From assembly GCA_964420065.1 (NCBI GenBank), contig CAYQQK010000003.1:1-64000 (forward strand): a stretch of 64,000 bases of DNA, in the 5' to 3' direction. This stretch comes from CAYQQK01 sp964420065. Its GTDB lineage: Bacteria > Bacillota > Dethiobacteria > DTU022. The translations under genes were made by a program, and so were the position numbers. Below, in pieces: positions 41,207 to 50,374 of this stretch (the stretch's first letter is position 1; each line of letters opens with the position of its first letter). The notes below the pieces were generated by a model, which was not told the DNA's origin, ran no database searches, and saw only the letters and a list, made by a program, of their open reading frames with translations.

Positions 41207-43006
41207 GTGAACCGGTCAGGGAACAATGGTCTGGATCAACCGGGTCAGGTTACGGTGATCAAGGGCGAGGCTAAAGTAATTGATCCTTGCGGGGCAGGCA
41301 GCACGGCCTGCATTTGCCCCGGTAAAGGGGTGTCCGTGCTCATTAACGGGGTCAAAATCTTCCGGCGTACACCCGTTTACTCCACCGATCGGATTCAAAT
41401 TGAGACTGCGGGCAGCGTGGAACCGGCCAAGGTTTCCGTCCGAATTGCCCCCGACGGGATGTCAGCGGAGGCGGTGTTGTTCCCTCCGTTAACGGTTACC
41501 CATACACTGCCCGACTATCCGCCTTCGCCCGATCTCGAAATCGATGTTGTTGCCCGGGAAGAATACGGCGCCCTGTCACTGGAGGAGGCTCTCGGCTTGC
41601 TGAGAGAACAGGGGGTTACCTTTGGGCTGGACGAAAAGGCGATTACAGAGCTGCTAAACAAACCCGGTGACTGGGGCGAGGTCGCCCGGGGTCGCCCGGT
41701 GGTGCCCGGCCGCGACGGTTGGGTCGAACCGCAGCATCAAGAATTGTTAAAAAAAGTTGTGTACGGTGAAAATGAAAACCGGGTTGATTACCGGGAACGT
41801 TTTAAAATTTTACATGTGCAAACAGGCGACCTGCTGGCCCGCATTTGTCCCCCGGTTCCCGGGACGGTCGGGAAGCAGGTCACCGGTCGCGAAGTAGCAG
41901 CCCCACCGGTCTTCCCGGCGGAGGTCCAATGTGGAAAAGGGGCGACACTAAGTCCTGATGGGAGCCAAGTGTTCGCCAACCGGGTTGGAGCTCCGGTTTA
42001 TCGGAAAGGCAAGATCCATCTCTTCCGGGTGGACAATCTTTATGTTCACCAGGGCAACATCGATATTCGCAGCGGCAACACTGCTTTTCAGGGACATCTC
42101 AAGATTCAGGGTGATATCATGGAAGGCATGTCTGTTTCGGCCGAGGGCGAAATCGAGATTGCGGGCCATGCGACCGGGGCCAATATTTCGGCTGAGGGGC
42201 AGGTCATCATCAAAAATAATTGCATCAACTGCCATATTGAAGCCGGTCGAAAACAGATTGTCCGGAATGAATTTGGAGCTTACCTGAAGGAAACGATTGA
42301 GGTGATCGACAATGTTGGCGCCGCCTGCCGGAAGATTATCAGTACCCTGGAAAAACGCGGTCAAAAGGCCGGAGACCGCCTGCCCTTGATCATGCGCATG
42401 GTCGTGCAGAGCAAATTCCCAGCCGCGCCGCAACAGGTAATGGATAATATAGACAAAGCGGAGCGACTGAAACAGTTTTTGCCGGAAAAGGTTCTTGATT
42501 CCCTGCATTATTGCGCCGGTTTTTTTGGGGCATTACAGAATGGGGGCCGTCCGGTCGATTTTACAATGTTGAAGGAGATACGGATCGGGCTGGCCCGGGC
42601 CGTCGCCTACCTCGATGAAGGCGAAATGGAAGGGATGGGCATCGTGGCCCATTACGTTCAAAACAGCACCCTGCTCTGCACCGGGGATATTACCATTTCC
42701 GGCCCGGGAGTCTACAATTCTACTTTAAAATGCAACGGTGCCGTCCGGGTGGAACGCATTTTTCGCGGTGGTAAAATCGGCGCCGGCGGCGACGTCTGGA
42801 TCGGTAAGGCAGGCACGGCCCGCCTTTCCGTCCAACAAGGGCTGATCCAGGTCCCCCCCGGGAACAAAATCCATCTCGGCCTGGCCTATGAAAACATGAA
42901 AGTGCAGATCGGACCCTCTTTTTATACCCTGAAACAGACCCTGACCGGGATCTGCCTTGCCCTCGATCCCGATAGTCTGCAGATCCGGATCCAACCCCGC
43001 TCTTAA
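41207..43006 (+). CDS. FapA-family protein (DUF342)
   Basis: 599 residues. The conserved centre has the FapA signature: YRERFKILHVQTGDLLARICPPVPGTVGKQVTGREV, followed by a right-handed beta-helix-like repeat region (GNIDIRSGNTAFQGHLKIQGDIMEGMSVSAEGEIEIAGHATGANI, written in family order). In other bacteria this family affects cell-pole and flagellar placement. Immediately downstream of the HD-GYP gene and upstream of flgM, in the same direction, it appears to be part of the flagellar/c-di-GMP set. The exact role is not established. GGGGGTAGC precedes the ATG. Confidence 0.8.
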   Translation: MNRSGNNGLDQPGQVTVIKGEAKVIDPCGAGSTACICPGKGVSVLINGVKIFRRTPVYSTDRIQIETAGSVEPAKVSVRIAPDGMSAEAVLFPPLTVTHTLPDYPPSPDLEIDVVAREEYGALSLEEALGLLREQGVTFGLDEKAITELLNKPGDWGEVARGRPVVPGRDGWVEPQHQELLKKVVYGENENRVDYRERFKILHVQTGDLLARICPPVPGTVGKQVTGREVAAPPVFPAEVQCGKGATLSPDGSQVFANRVGAPVYRKGKIHLFRVDNLYVHQGNIDIRSGNTAFQGHLKIQGDIMEGMSVSAEGEIEIAGHATGANISAEGQVIIKNNCINCHIEAGRKQIVRNEFGAYLKETIEVIDNVGAACRKIISTLEKRGQKAGDRLPLIMRMVVQSKFPAAPQQVMDNIDKAERLKQFLPEKVLDSLHYCAGFFGALQNGGRPVDFTMLKEIRIGLARAVAYLDEGEMEGMGIVAHYVQNSTLLCTGDITISGPGVYNSTLKCNGAVRVERIFRGGKIGAGGDVWIGKAGTARLSVQQGLIQVPPGNKIHLGLAYENMKVQIGPSFYTLKQTLTGICLALDPDSLQIRIQPRS

Positions 43007-43052
43007 CTTTATTCTTTTTCTTGCCGATAGATGTGGTGAGGAGGGATTCCTG

Positions 43053-43340
43053 GTGAAAATAAAACCGGACCATGCCCTGCCGATCGGTCGACTCCCGGCT
43101 CGTGAAAACACGCGCGCCGGCCGGCCTTGCGGCGGCACCCCCCCGGGGGCGGGAATAGAACAGAAACAGATATCCGGCATGGCCGCCTTTTTAAAGGCTG
43201 AACTGGAAAAGGCAGAGCATGAAACCGACCCGTCCCGGGCTGCCCAGCTCCGAAATTTGCAAGACGCTATTGAACGCGGCGTCTACCGGACCGATCCGGC
43301 GCAGCTGGCCCGGGCCATGCTGACTCTGTTCAAACGCTAG
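43053..43340 (+). CDS. flgM: Anti-sigma-28 factor FlgM
   Basis: 95 residues from GTG 43053 (GGAGGGA upstream). The first half is disordered and Pro/Gly-rich as usual. The second half has the sigma-binding helices KQISGMAAFLKAELEKAE and LQDAIERGVYRTDPAQLARAMLTLF. It holds sigma-D inactive until the hook is complete and is then exported. The frame open to 42957 only reads through the end of fapA. It is the first gene of the late flagellar cluster, whose flagellin has a sigma-D-type promoter. The following 180 bp to flgN hold nothing recognised. Confidence 0.85.
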   Translation: MKIKPDHALPIGRLPARENTRAGRPCGGTPPGAGIEQKQISGMAAFLKAELEKAEHETDPSRAAQLRNLQDAIERGVYRTDPAQLARAMLTLFKR

Positions 43341-43520
43341 CGGGCCTCCCCGCCCACCCTGCGGGAGATCAGCTTAAGGGCAGCGCTGGGCCCCGAATCA
43401 AGGTTTTCGTTTTTTACGTACGCCCGGGACGGGATCCTCCGGCCGCTGCGCTCGTGACAGCAAGAGCACAGTGGGAAGGGCGGGGGCTCAACGATCCAAA
43501 CGCCGGGAAAGGAGAGTTGG

Positions 43521-44027
43521 ATGGTGCACGATCCGATGACCCGTTCTGCTTCGGTTTCAGCCGAGCTCGAGGAGATCTTGCAGGAAGGGGTTGCCCTTCT
43601 GGCCGGGTTGCTTTGTTCCGAGGAGACGCTACAAAAACAGTTGATTCAAGGCGACTACCGCGCCATTTCCGCGACCGCCGGGGAACGGGACGAGCTGCAA
43701 CGCCGCCTGGCGGCTTTCGAAACAAGAAGAGAGAAGTTTTTTCCACGGGGGACAAAAATCGGGGACGGCCTGGTCCAGACGGACACTGTACTGGCCCCGG
43801 GAGGGACGGGCGGTCGGGAACGGCTGCAGGCGCTGTTGGGGCAATTTCGCGAGGCGTTGCTGCAAGTTTACGCGCTGCAAGGAATAAACCGGGAACTGCT
43901 TCGGGAAAGGTTACGTTTTACCCGGGAGATGCAGGCCTTGCTTTCAGGCGACAAAGCCTACAACGACCGGGGTGAACCGGCATCCGCCGTGCAGGAGGAT
44001 GTGGCCCGGCTCGATCGCAACTGTTGA
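43521..44027 (+). CDS. flgN: FlgN-type flagellar chaperone
   Basis: 168 residues, nearly all helical: SAELEEILQEGVALLAGLL then GDYRAISATAGERDELQRRL and a long C-terminal coil. FlgN escorts FlgK and FlgL to the export gate, and these two genes follow directly. GGAGAG precedes ATG 43521. It ends 15 bp before flgK. Confidence 0.82.
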   Translation: MVHDPMTRSASVSAELEEILQEGVALLAGLLCSEETLQKQLIQGDYRAISATAGERDELQRRLAAFETRREKFFPRGTKIGDGLVQTDTVLAPGGTGGRERLQALLGQFREALLQVYALQGINRELLRERLRFTREMQALLSGDKAYNDRGEPASAVQEDVARLDRNC

Positions 44028-44042
44028 GGAGGAAAGAACGGT

Positions 44043-45449
44043 ATGACTATATTTGGAAGTATGGAGATTGGACGGCGGTCTCTTCGCGCCCAGCTGAAGG
44101 GGATGGAAGTTAGCGGTCAAAACGTGGCTAATGCCAACACTCCAGGTTACAGCCGGCAGCGGGTCGACCTGCAGGCCATTGCAATCCCCCTGGTGCCGGG
44201 AATACCGCTTTCTCCGGGCCGCGGCGTCAAAGTAGCGGCTGTGCAGCGCATCCAGAGCCAGTTTTACCGTTCACAACTGAACCAGAACCATGGTCATCTC
44301 GGTTACTGGGAAACCTGCCAAGAAACCTTCCAGGGGGTTGAAGTGATTTTGATGGAGCCGGAGGAACACGGTTTAAATCGGTTGCTGGGTGATTTTTTTG
44401 ACCTCTGGCACGAGTTAAGCGCCTCCCCCGAAAGCATGGACGTGCGTACCAGCCTGCAAGCACAGGCGGTTACTTTCACCCGAACGGTTCAGGAAGTTTA
44501 TCTGCGCAGCAATGATCTGAGCTTGAGCCTGCAGGAAGAGATGACTCAGCGAGTCGAGGAAATCAATTTTTTAACCAAAGAAATTGCGGCCATAAATGAA
44601 AAGGTGACCCTGATGTACAACCTTGGGGACACCTCGAATGAACTGCTGGACCAGCTTGACCGGGCTGTGGAACAACTTTCCGCACTGATTGATGTGCAGA
44701 CTCTCTACCGGTCCAACGGTGTCGTCCAGGTTTTTACTGGCGGACGGATGCTGGTGCAGGACAACCATAGCTACTCCCTGTCGATCGCCCGCAGCGACGC
44801 GGGCGCGATCGACATCCACAGTGATCGCGGTCAGCCTCTGACCCTGCATTCCGGGCGCCTGGCCGCACTGCAGCAATCGGTCAACGCCATCATCCCCGAT
44901 CTGCAGGGCAAGTTCGATCAAATGGTCTGCCGCCTGGTGGAAGAAGTAAACGCGCTGCATCGCGATGGTTACGGTCTGGACGGAACCGGGGAGCGCAACT
45001 TTTTTGAACCGATCGTTGCGGACAGTCTCATCCCCCCTTCTCTGCAGTTTAAACTCTCCGCCGATCTGTTTGGGGTAGCGGGTTGCGAGCCGGCCCGGGT
45101 TGCCGCTGCTTTCGAACCCGGGGAACCCGGCAACGGCGCGAACGCCCTTGAAGTGGCCCGGTTGCGTGAAGCGCTGATCATGGAGGACGGCACCGCCTCG
45201 ATCATCGAATACTACCGCAGCATTGTTGCTTCTCTGGGGGTGGAAGGCCAGGAATGCGAGCGCATGGTGGGGGCTTACACCGCGGCGGAGGCGCAGCTTT
45301 TTGAGCGCAACCAGGCCATCGCCGGGGTTGACCTTGACGAAGAAATGTTGAACATGATCCAGTTCCAGCATGCCTGGCATGCCGCTTCGCTTTTTATCAA
45401 GAGCGTGGACGAAATGCTGTCCATTTTACTGTATGAACTGGGCCGGTAG
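44043..45449 (+). CDS. flgK: Flagellar hook-associated protein 1 (FlgK)
   Basis: 468 residues. N-terminal GQNVANANTPGYSRQRVDLQA is the rod/hook-family signature and the C-terminus EEMLNMIQFQHAWHAASLFIKSVDEML forms the paired coil. It joins the hook to the filament. Complete and of usual length. Start fixed by GAGGAGGAAAG before the ATG. Confidence 0.95.
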   Translation: MTIFGSMEIGRRSLRAQLKGMEVSGQNVANANTPGYSRQRVDLQAIAIPLVPGIPLSPGRGVKVAAVQRIQSQFYRSQLNQNHGHLGYWETCQETFQGVEVILMEPEEHGLNRLLGDFFDLWHELSASPESMDVRTSLQAQAVTFTRTVQEVYLRSNDLSLSLQEEMTQRVEEINFLTKEIAAINEKVTLMYNLGDTSNELLDQLDRAVEQLSALIDVQTLYRSNGVVQVFTGGRMLVQDNHSYSLSIARSDAGAIDIHSDRGQPLTLHSGRLAALQQSVNAIIPDLQGKFDQMVCRLVEEVNALHRDGYGLDGTGERNFFEPIVADSLIPPSLQFKLSADLFGVAGCEPARVAAAFEPGEPGNGANALEVARLREALIMEDGTASIIEYYRSIVASLGVEGQECERMVGAYTAAEAQLFERNQAIAGVDLDEEMLNMIQFQHAWHAASLFIKSVDEMLSILLYELGR

Positions 45450-45485
45450 CGGCCGTAAAACACCCGCGCAGAAGGAGTGACCGCA

Positions 45486-47111
45486 ATGCGTATCACCCAC
45501 CGCATGATCGCCGGCGGGATCCAGCACCGGCTCGGGCAAAGTCTGAACCGGCTCGAGCGCTATTCCCAACAACTGGCCACAGGAAAAGTTTTTCAGCGCC
45601 CTTCCCAGAATCCGGTCGGCCTGGTCAAAGTGTTGCGTTACAGCACCTTGATCGAGCGCAATGAGCGGTACCGCCTGAACATGAATGAGGCTGCACGGTG
45701 GCTGGAAAGTACGGAAGACAGTCTTCGGGACGCGCTCGATTCAATCGAGCGGCTGCGTGAACTGTGTATCTACGGCGCCAACGAAGTTCTCACCGCTGCC
45801 GATCGCCATGCCCTGGCCCCGGAAACCCTCGAACTGAGCCGTTTTTTGTTCGACCTGGCCAATAAAGAATACAATGGCCTTTACCTTTTCGCCGGTCACA
45901 ATACCCTGGAGACCCCCTTCGTGGAACGCAACCTCTACCGGATCGAGGCGGATGAGGATAGCGGCCTTGATCCGGCATCGTTGCAGGCCGAAGGTCTTCA
46001 GAACGGTACCTACCGTCTCGCTTTGCGGACGATTGCCGGTGAAGCTCATCCGGCGGAGCTGGAAACGGTGCAGGCTTGTCTGGGCGACGCTGCCGCCGGT
46101 TCGATCTTTGGTGCGGCCGTTTCGACAGCGATCGATCCGGAGATCGATCAAAACGCTTCCATTCTGCTCGAGGTGCTTTCCGCCGACGGCGACACCGGGG
46201 AGGTGCGCTACCGCTTTACCGTGCACCGCTATGACCGGGACGGTGCCTATCACTGCGATCGGGGGGAAGCTTCCCTCGTTTTCGGCGGGCCAGCGGAGCA
46301 GTCCCTTGACCTGGGGGGGGGGATCGTGATCGCGGTCGGCGGGTTGGAGACGGCCAGCCCGGCGCAGGCCGGCCTGCTTGGTGCCTGCGACCGGGCTGTT
46401 TTGAACCTGCTTCCGGAGCGCCTGGCCGCTCAGGAATACCAGGAGGTGCGGCTATCCGGTGAGCACTGTGGGGGTGAGGCCTCATTCCGGCTCGTCTTCG
46501 ATGCGGGGACGCTGCAGGAAGGAAGCAACCTGGCCCTGCATTACTTTACCATGAATACCTTCCCCCGTTCTCCTTTCCTCGGGGAGGCCCACCATGGTTC
46601 GGTTTCCCTGGGCTTCGGCGGTTCCTTCGTTGCAAGCGACGCGGCCGCTGTTTTTCATTACGACCGCGAAGGTTTCCCGGTGTACCGGGGTGATGACGGG
46701 CGGCGGGAACTGGATATCAGTCCCCACCAGGTCCTGGCGCTCAACCTGACCGGGCAACAGGCTTTCGGGAAGGAACAGGAGATTTTCCAGGCGGCCCGCG
46801 CCGTTTACCACGCTTTGATCGAAAACGATCGAACTCGTCTCGGCGGGGCGATCCTGGACGATCTGGATCACGCCGTCGATCTGATTTTACAGCGTTTATC
46901 CGAGGTAGGGGCGCGCCAGAAAAGGGTCGAGACGATGCAGGAAACCTTGTTTTGCGAAAGCATGCATCTGCGCGAAATGCGTTCCCAGGTCGAGGATATC
47001 GATCTTGCCCTGACCATTGCCGAGTTTACGATGCAGGAAAACGCCTACCAGGCCGCCCTTGCCACCGCGGCGCGGATCATGCCTCTGAGTTTGGTGGACT
47101 ATTTGCGCTGA
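45486..47111 (+). CDS. flgL: Flagellar hook-associated protein 3 (FlgL)
   Basis: 541 residues. MRITHRMIAGGIQHRLGQSLNRLERYSQQLATGK is the flagellin-like N-terminal coil (in family order) and DIDLALTIAEFTMQENAYQAALATAARIMPLSLVDYLR is the C-terminal coil. It is longer than the common 300 residues because of a large central domain. ATG 45486 has AAGGAGTG upstream; GTG 45477 in frame is less likely. Confidence 0.93.
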   Translation: MRITHRMIAGGIQHRLGQSLNRLERYSQQLATGKVFQRPSQNPVGLVKVLRYSTLIERNERYRLNMNEAARWLESTEDSLRDALDSIERLRELCIYGANEVLTAADRHALAPETLELSRFLFDLANKEYNGLYLFAGHNTLETPFVERNLYRIEADEDSGLDPASLQAEGLQNGTYRLALRTIAGEAHPAELETVQACLGDAAAGSIFGAAVSTAIDPEIDQNASILLEVLSADGDTGEVRYRFTVHRYDRDGAYHCDRGEASLVFGGPAEQSLDLGGGIVIAVGGLETASPAQAGLLGACDRAVLNLLPERLAAQEYQEVRLSGEHCGGEASFRLVFDAGTLQEGSNLALHYFTMNTFPRSPFLGEAHHGSVSLGFGGSFVASDAAAVFHYDREGFPVYRGDDGRRELDISPHQVLALNLTGQQAFGKEQEIFQAARAVYHALIENDRTRLGGAILDDLDHAVDLILQRLSEVGARQKRVETMQETLFCESMHLREMRSQVEDIDLALTIAEFTMQENAYQAALATAARIMPLSLVDYLR

Positions 47112-47143
47112 TTCCGAACCTGCACAAAAGGAGGAATAAGGTT

Positions 47144-47581
47144 ATGTCTGCCCAGTCAGACAATGGGCCGGTCGGCCCGCAAACACCGCCACAATTTCAC
47201 TTTCCCCGTGGTTTGCCCGGTCTGGACGGGTTTCACCGGTTCCTGGTGAATCCGGTTCCCGGCAACCGTCTTTTCGCCATGCTCGTTGCCGCCGGCGATC
47301 CGGCGGTGGGGCTGATCCTGGTCGATCCCCTGCCCTTCTTTCCGGGCTACCGGGTCGATCTTTTCCCGGTCGACCGGCGGGACCTGCTGCTGAAGGAGGA
47401 GCGGGACCTGGTTATATTTACCACCGTAGCCGTGGACGATCAGGAACTATATACCAACCTCGGCGCCCCGATTCTGATCAACGTGATCAGCAAGCGCGGC
47501 AAGCAGATCATCCTTCCCGATCGGACGAACCAGTTGCGCGTCCCGCTCGACCCCGGGCCCGAACATTGCGCCGTCTCTTGA
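47144..47581 (+). CDS. fliW: Flagellar assembly factor FliW
   Basis: 145 residues. FPRGLPGLDGFHRFLVNPVPGN, VGLILVDPLPFFPGYRVDL and LYTNLGAPILINVISKRGKQIIL are typical FliW regions. It binds and inhibits CsrA, and is itself titrated by flagellin, so translation of flagellin follows secretion. AAGGAGG precedes ATG 47144. The 278-bp gap to csrA holds no credible gene. Confidence 0.9.
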   Translation: MSAQSDNGPVGPQTPPQFHFPRGLPGLDGFHRFLVNPVPGNRLFAMLVAAGDPAVGLILVDPLPFFPGYRVDLFPVDRRDLLLKEERDLVIFTTVAVDDQELYTNLGAPILINVISKRGKQIILPDRTNQLRVPLDPGPEHCAVS

Positions 47582-47859
47582 AGAGGATTCGCCGCCGGCT
47601 TTATTGGGGGGGAAGATCAACGCTTGCCGCATGAATAATGGGAGCAACCCATCGGTGGAGGACAAGGGAACGGACCTCAAGGGATGGCCCGTTTTTTTGT
47701 TTCTGCGAACTTTCTCCTCCGAAAGAGGCAGTTGCCGTTTCGAAAAGCTTGGGGCATCGGGAGAGGGAAAACAGATTTCGGGGAGGTTTAATGCGGGGGA
47801 ATAGCGAAATTTGTTCCGGGGGTGAGGTATTGCCTTTCCCGGAAAGGGGTGAGCTGCGA

Positions 47860-48105
47860 ATGCTGGTGCTGACCCGCAAGAGCGGTGAAAAGATCATGAT
47901 CGGTGAAGAAATCGAGATCACGGTGGTCGCAGTTGACGGGGAGGCGGTACGCTTGGGGGTTAATGCTCCTCGGGATGTGCCGGTCTTCCGCAGTGAGGTC
48001 TTCGAAGAGATCCGCCTTGAAAACCTGCGTGCGCTCAAGTCTGCGGCGTGCCTGCAAGCGAAACTGGGACGGGGAAGCGAGGGGGTGGAAAAACCGGAAC
48101 TTTAA
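47860..48105 (+). CDS. csrA: Translational regulator CsrA
   Basis: 81 residues. MLVLTRKSGEKIMIGEEIEI, then VRLGVNAPRDVPVFRSEVFEEI, is the classical CsrA fold, with Arg in the APRDVPV loop contacting GGA in RNA. It binds leaders with GGA motifs, above all flagellin mRNA in this phylum. ATG 47860 follows AGGGGTGAG. Only 33 bp separate its stop from the truncated flagellin, in the same frame, which is an unusual arrangement. Confidence 0.93.
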   Translation: MLVLTRKSGEKIMIGEEIEITVVAVDGEAVRLGVNAPRDVPVFRSEVFEEIRLENLRALKSAACLQAKLGRGSEGVEKPEL

Positions 48106-48138
48106 AACCACCGGTCCGAAACATGGATTATTATTTCA

Positions 48139-50142
48139 GCCGGCCTGGCCATCAGTGAAAAAATGCGCGGCCAGATCCGGGGTCTGAACCAGGCCACGCG
48201 CAACGCCCAGGACGGCATTTCGCTGATCCAGACCGCGGAAGGGGCCTTGAACGAGACCCACTCGATCCTGCAGCGCATGCGGGAACTGGCCGTGCAGGCG
48301 GCCAACGACACCCTCACCGCCTCGGATCGGCTCGAGATCCAGAAAGAGATCGACCAGCTCACCGGCGAAATAAACCGCATCGGCACCACCACCGAATTCA
48401 ATACGAAGAAACTGCTCGACGGCACCACGGCGGCGCTGACCAGCACCAGTGACCTCAAGACCAAGGTCTACATGCGCGACGGCCTGCGCGTCATCGACCA
48501 GTTCGGCCAGAAAGCGGTCGGCGGGGGCAACTACAAGCTGGAGATCGAAGCCGACCCCGGAATCGGCCAGGTTCAGAAGACCGATATCATGAAGATCAAG
48601 CACGAGCATACGATCAAGGGACCGAATTGGGTCAACGTCGTGCACGTGGGAGAAGAAGGAGAAGAATTTAAAGGACTGCAAGGACTTTTTTTTGAGAACG
48701 AGTACGTTGAGCGAGCGATAATCGGATTCAACTGTTTAGATCCTGATAACTTCCAAGAAGAAGGTGCCTTCGAGGTAAGGGCTGAATACAGTGAATACTC
48801 ACCTATCGATGGCAGCCCTGGTAGAACGCTGTCGGTCATTATTATTTTGGATGAGGACGAAAGTACCGAAGCGAATATCGCAGAGATAATAGAGCAGATT
48901 TTTGATGATGCAATCGAGATTAAAGAGATGCCTGAAGGAACCAGCTTTACGATTAGCGATATTCTCGACGTGCGAGAGATCGGGCTCGGTGGGAAAATCA
49001 AACCGGCCCATATCAAGTTCGGAAATGAAGTCATTGCTGCCGTCCTGGACGAGCCTTTCACCGATACAGCCGCCACCGCCAACATTGGCGATGTCGCCGA
49101 TCTGCAAACCCAGCTTTACGACATCGATCGTTTCTGGGATGCCAACGGCAATTTCCTGGTTGAAGATCCGCAGACGGTTACCCTGGTCCAGGGGGACGGC
49201 AACAAGACCTCTTTCACTATCTTCGGTTCCGACACCATCGGTGATGTGGTGAATAAGCTCAATGATGCGATCCATCACGGGCTCGGACAGAACGCGATCA
49301 ACGACAATGCCGGCGCGTATGTCAACTATGTCCCCGCCGAAGGTGAAGCCGCCAAAGGGTTTTTCTCCGTGGCGGGCACCATGGTGATCCAGTCGGCCAT
49401 AACCGGCAAGGACGGCGAGATCGCCTTTATCGGTGATGAGGGTGTGATCAATGCGCTCAGCCTGACCACCATCCAGAATGCAAAAAATAATAATTTTACC
49501 GCAAATGTCCTTAATGCTCATAACACCGCTGAGGTTGTGGCCAAAGATGTAAACATTACCGGCAGCTTCCTTGTCGGCGTGGTCCATCCCAACGTGGACG
49601 TGAAATTCGACCCGATGACCGGTGTGAAAGTCAGTTTGGTTGAGGAAGGAAGCGATAACGCGGGCGCCTTTGCTTGGGCCCAGCAAACAACGGTTGAAAA
49701 CGGAGAGATGTTTCCGTTGGTGGAAAATGTATACATCCACCTATCCGACAATACGATGGTCTTCCAGATCGGGGCCAACCCGCTTCAAGACGTGGCTGCC
49801 TCCATCGGCGACATGCGCGCCGAGGCCCTGGGAGTGGATAATATTCTTGTCACGAACCGGGGGGTGGCCAACCGGGCCATCACCCAGGTGGACGGGGCCA
49901 TCGGCCGGGTTTCCTCGGAGCGGGCCAAGCTGGGGGCGTTGCAGAACCGCCTTGAACATACCATCGCCAACCTGGGCGTGGCCGCGGAGAACCTGACCGC
50001 CGCCGAATCCCGCGTGCGGGACCTTGACTTTGCTTTGGAGATGGTCGAGTTTACCCGGAACCAGATCTTGATGCAGGCCGGGACCGCCATGCTGGCTCAG
50101 GCCAACCTGAAGCCGCAGTCCGTACTGATGCTGCTCGGATAG
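48139..50142 (+). pseudogene. 5'-truncated flagellin gene
   Basis: 667 codons matching the flagellin at 50375-52429 from its residue 44 (AGLAISEKMRGQIRGLNQ) to the end. The first 43 residues, the promoter and the ribosome binding site are missing: homology starts at 48139, only 33 bp after csrA, and csrA's stop is in frame. The N-terminal coil is needed for export and polymerisation, so a product from the internal ATG 48163 (no ribosome binding site) should not form a filament. Ends are near-identical to the second copy but the stretch about 48600-49080 differs. It may be a silent donor for recombination, a degraded duplicate, or an assembly fault in repeated DNA. Confidence 0.8.
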
Positions 50143-50216
50143 TCAGATCGGGTTAACCGGGCCGGGGATGTAAAGGGATGGGAAAAGTGGAAACTAGAAA
50201 CCGGCTCGAAAGAGGG

Positions 50217-50243
50217 TTAACATTTTGGGCGGGTTGACGATAA
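50217..50243 (+). promoter_or_regulatory. Sigma-D (sigma-28) type flagellin promoter
   Basis: TTAA (50217-50220), exactly 15 nt, then GACGATAA (50236-50243), close to the TAAA-N15-GCCGATAA consensus. The leader then has CCGTTTC/GAAACGG that can pair, and several GGA motifs, among them the flagellin ribosome binding site CGGAGGA, a likely CsrA target. Confidence 0.75.
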
Positions 50244-50374
50244 AAAAGTTAGAGCATCCGTTTCCTACCGAAACGGCCGTGGAAAGGAGGCCGGGATGAC
50301 CGGACGGTGCGGCAAGAGACGGGGTTCAAAAAACGGCACGGAAGCCGGAATAATCAATCACGGAGGATTGAACC

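Noticed and set aside
47604..47804. 66-codon frame between fliW and csrA
   Set aside because: No family, no good ribosome binding site; csrA's own start at 47860 is clear. The gap is left without a gene.
48106..48162. CsrA-flagellin fusion by read-through
   Set aside because: The csrA TAA at 48103-48105 is in frame and intact, and no recoding signal is seen.
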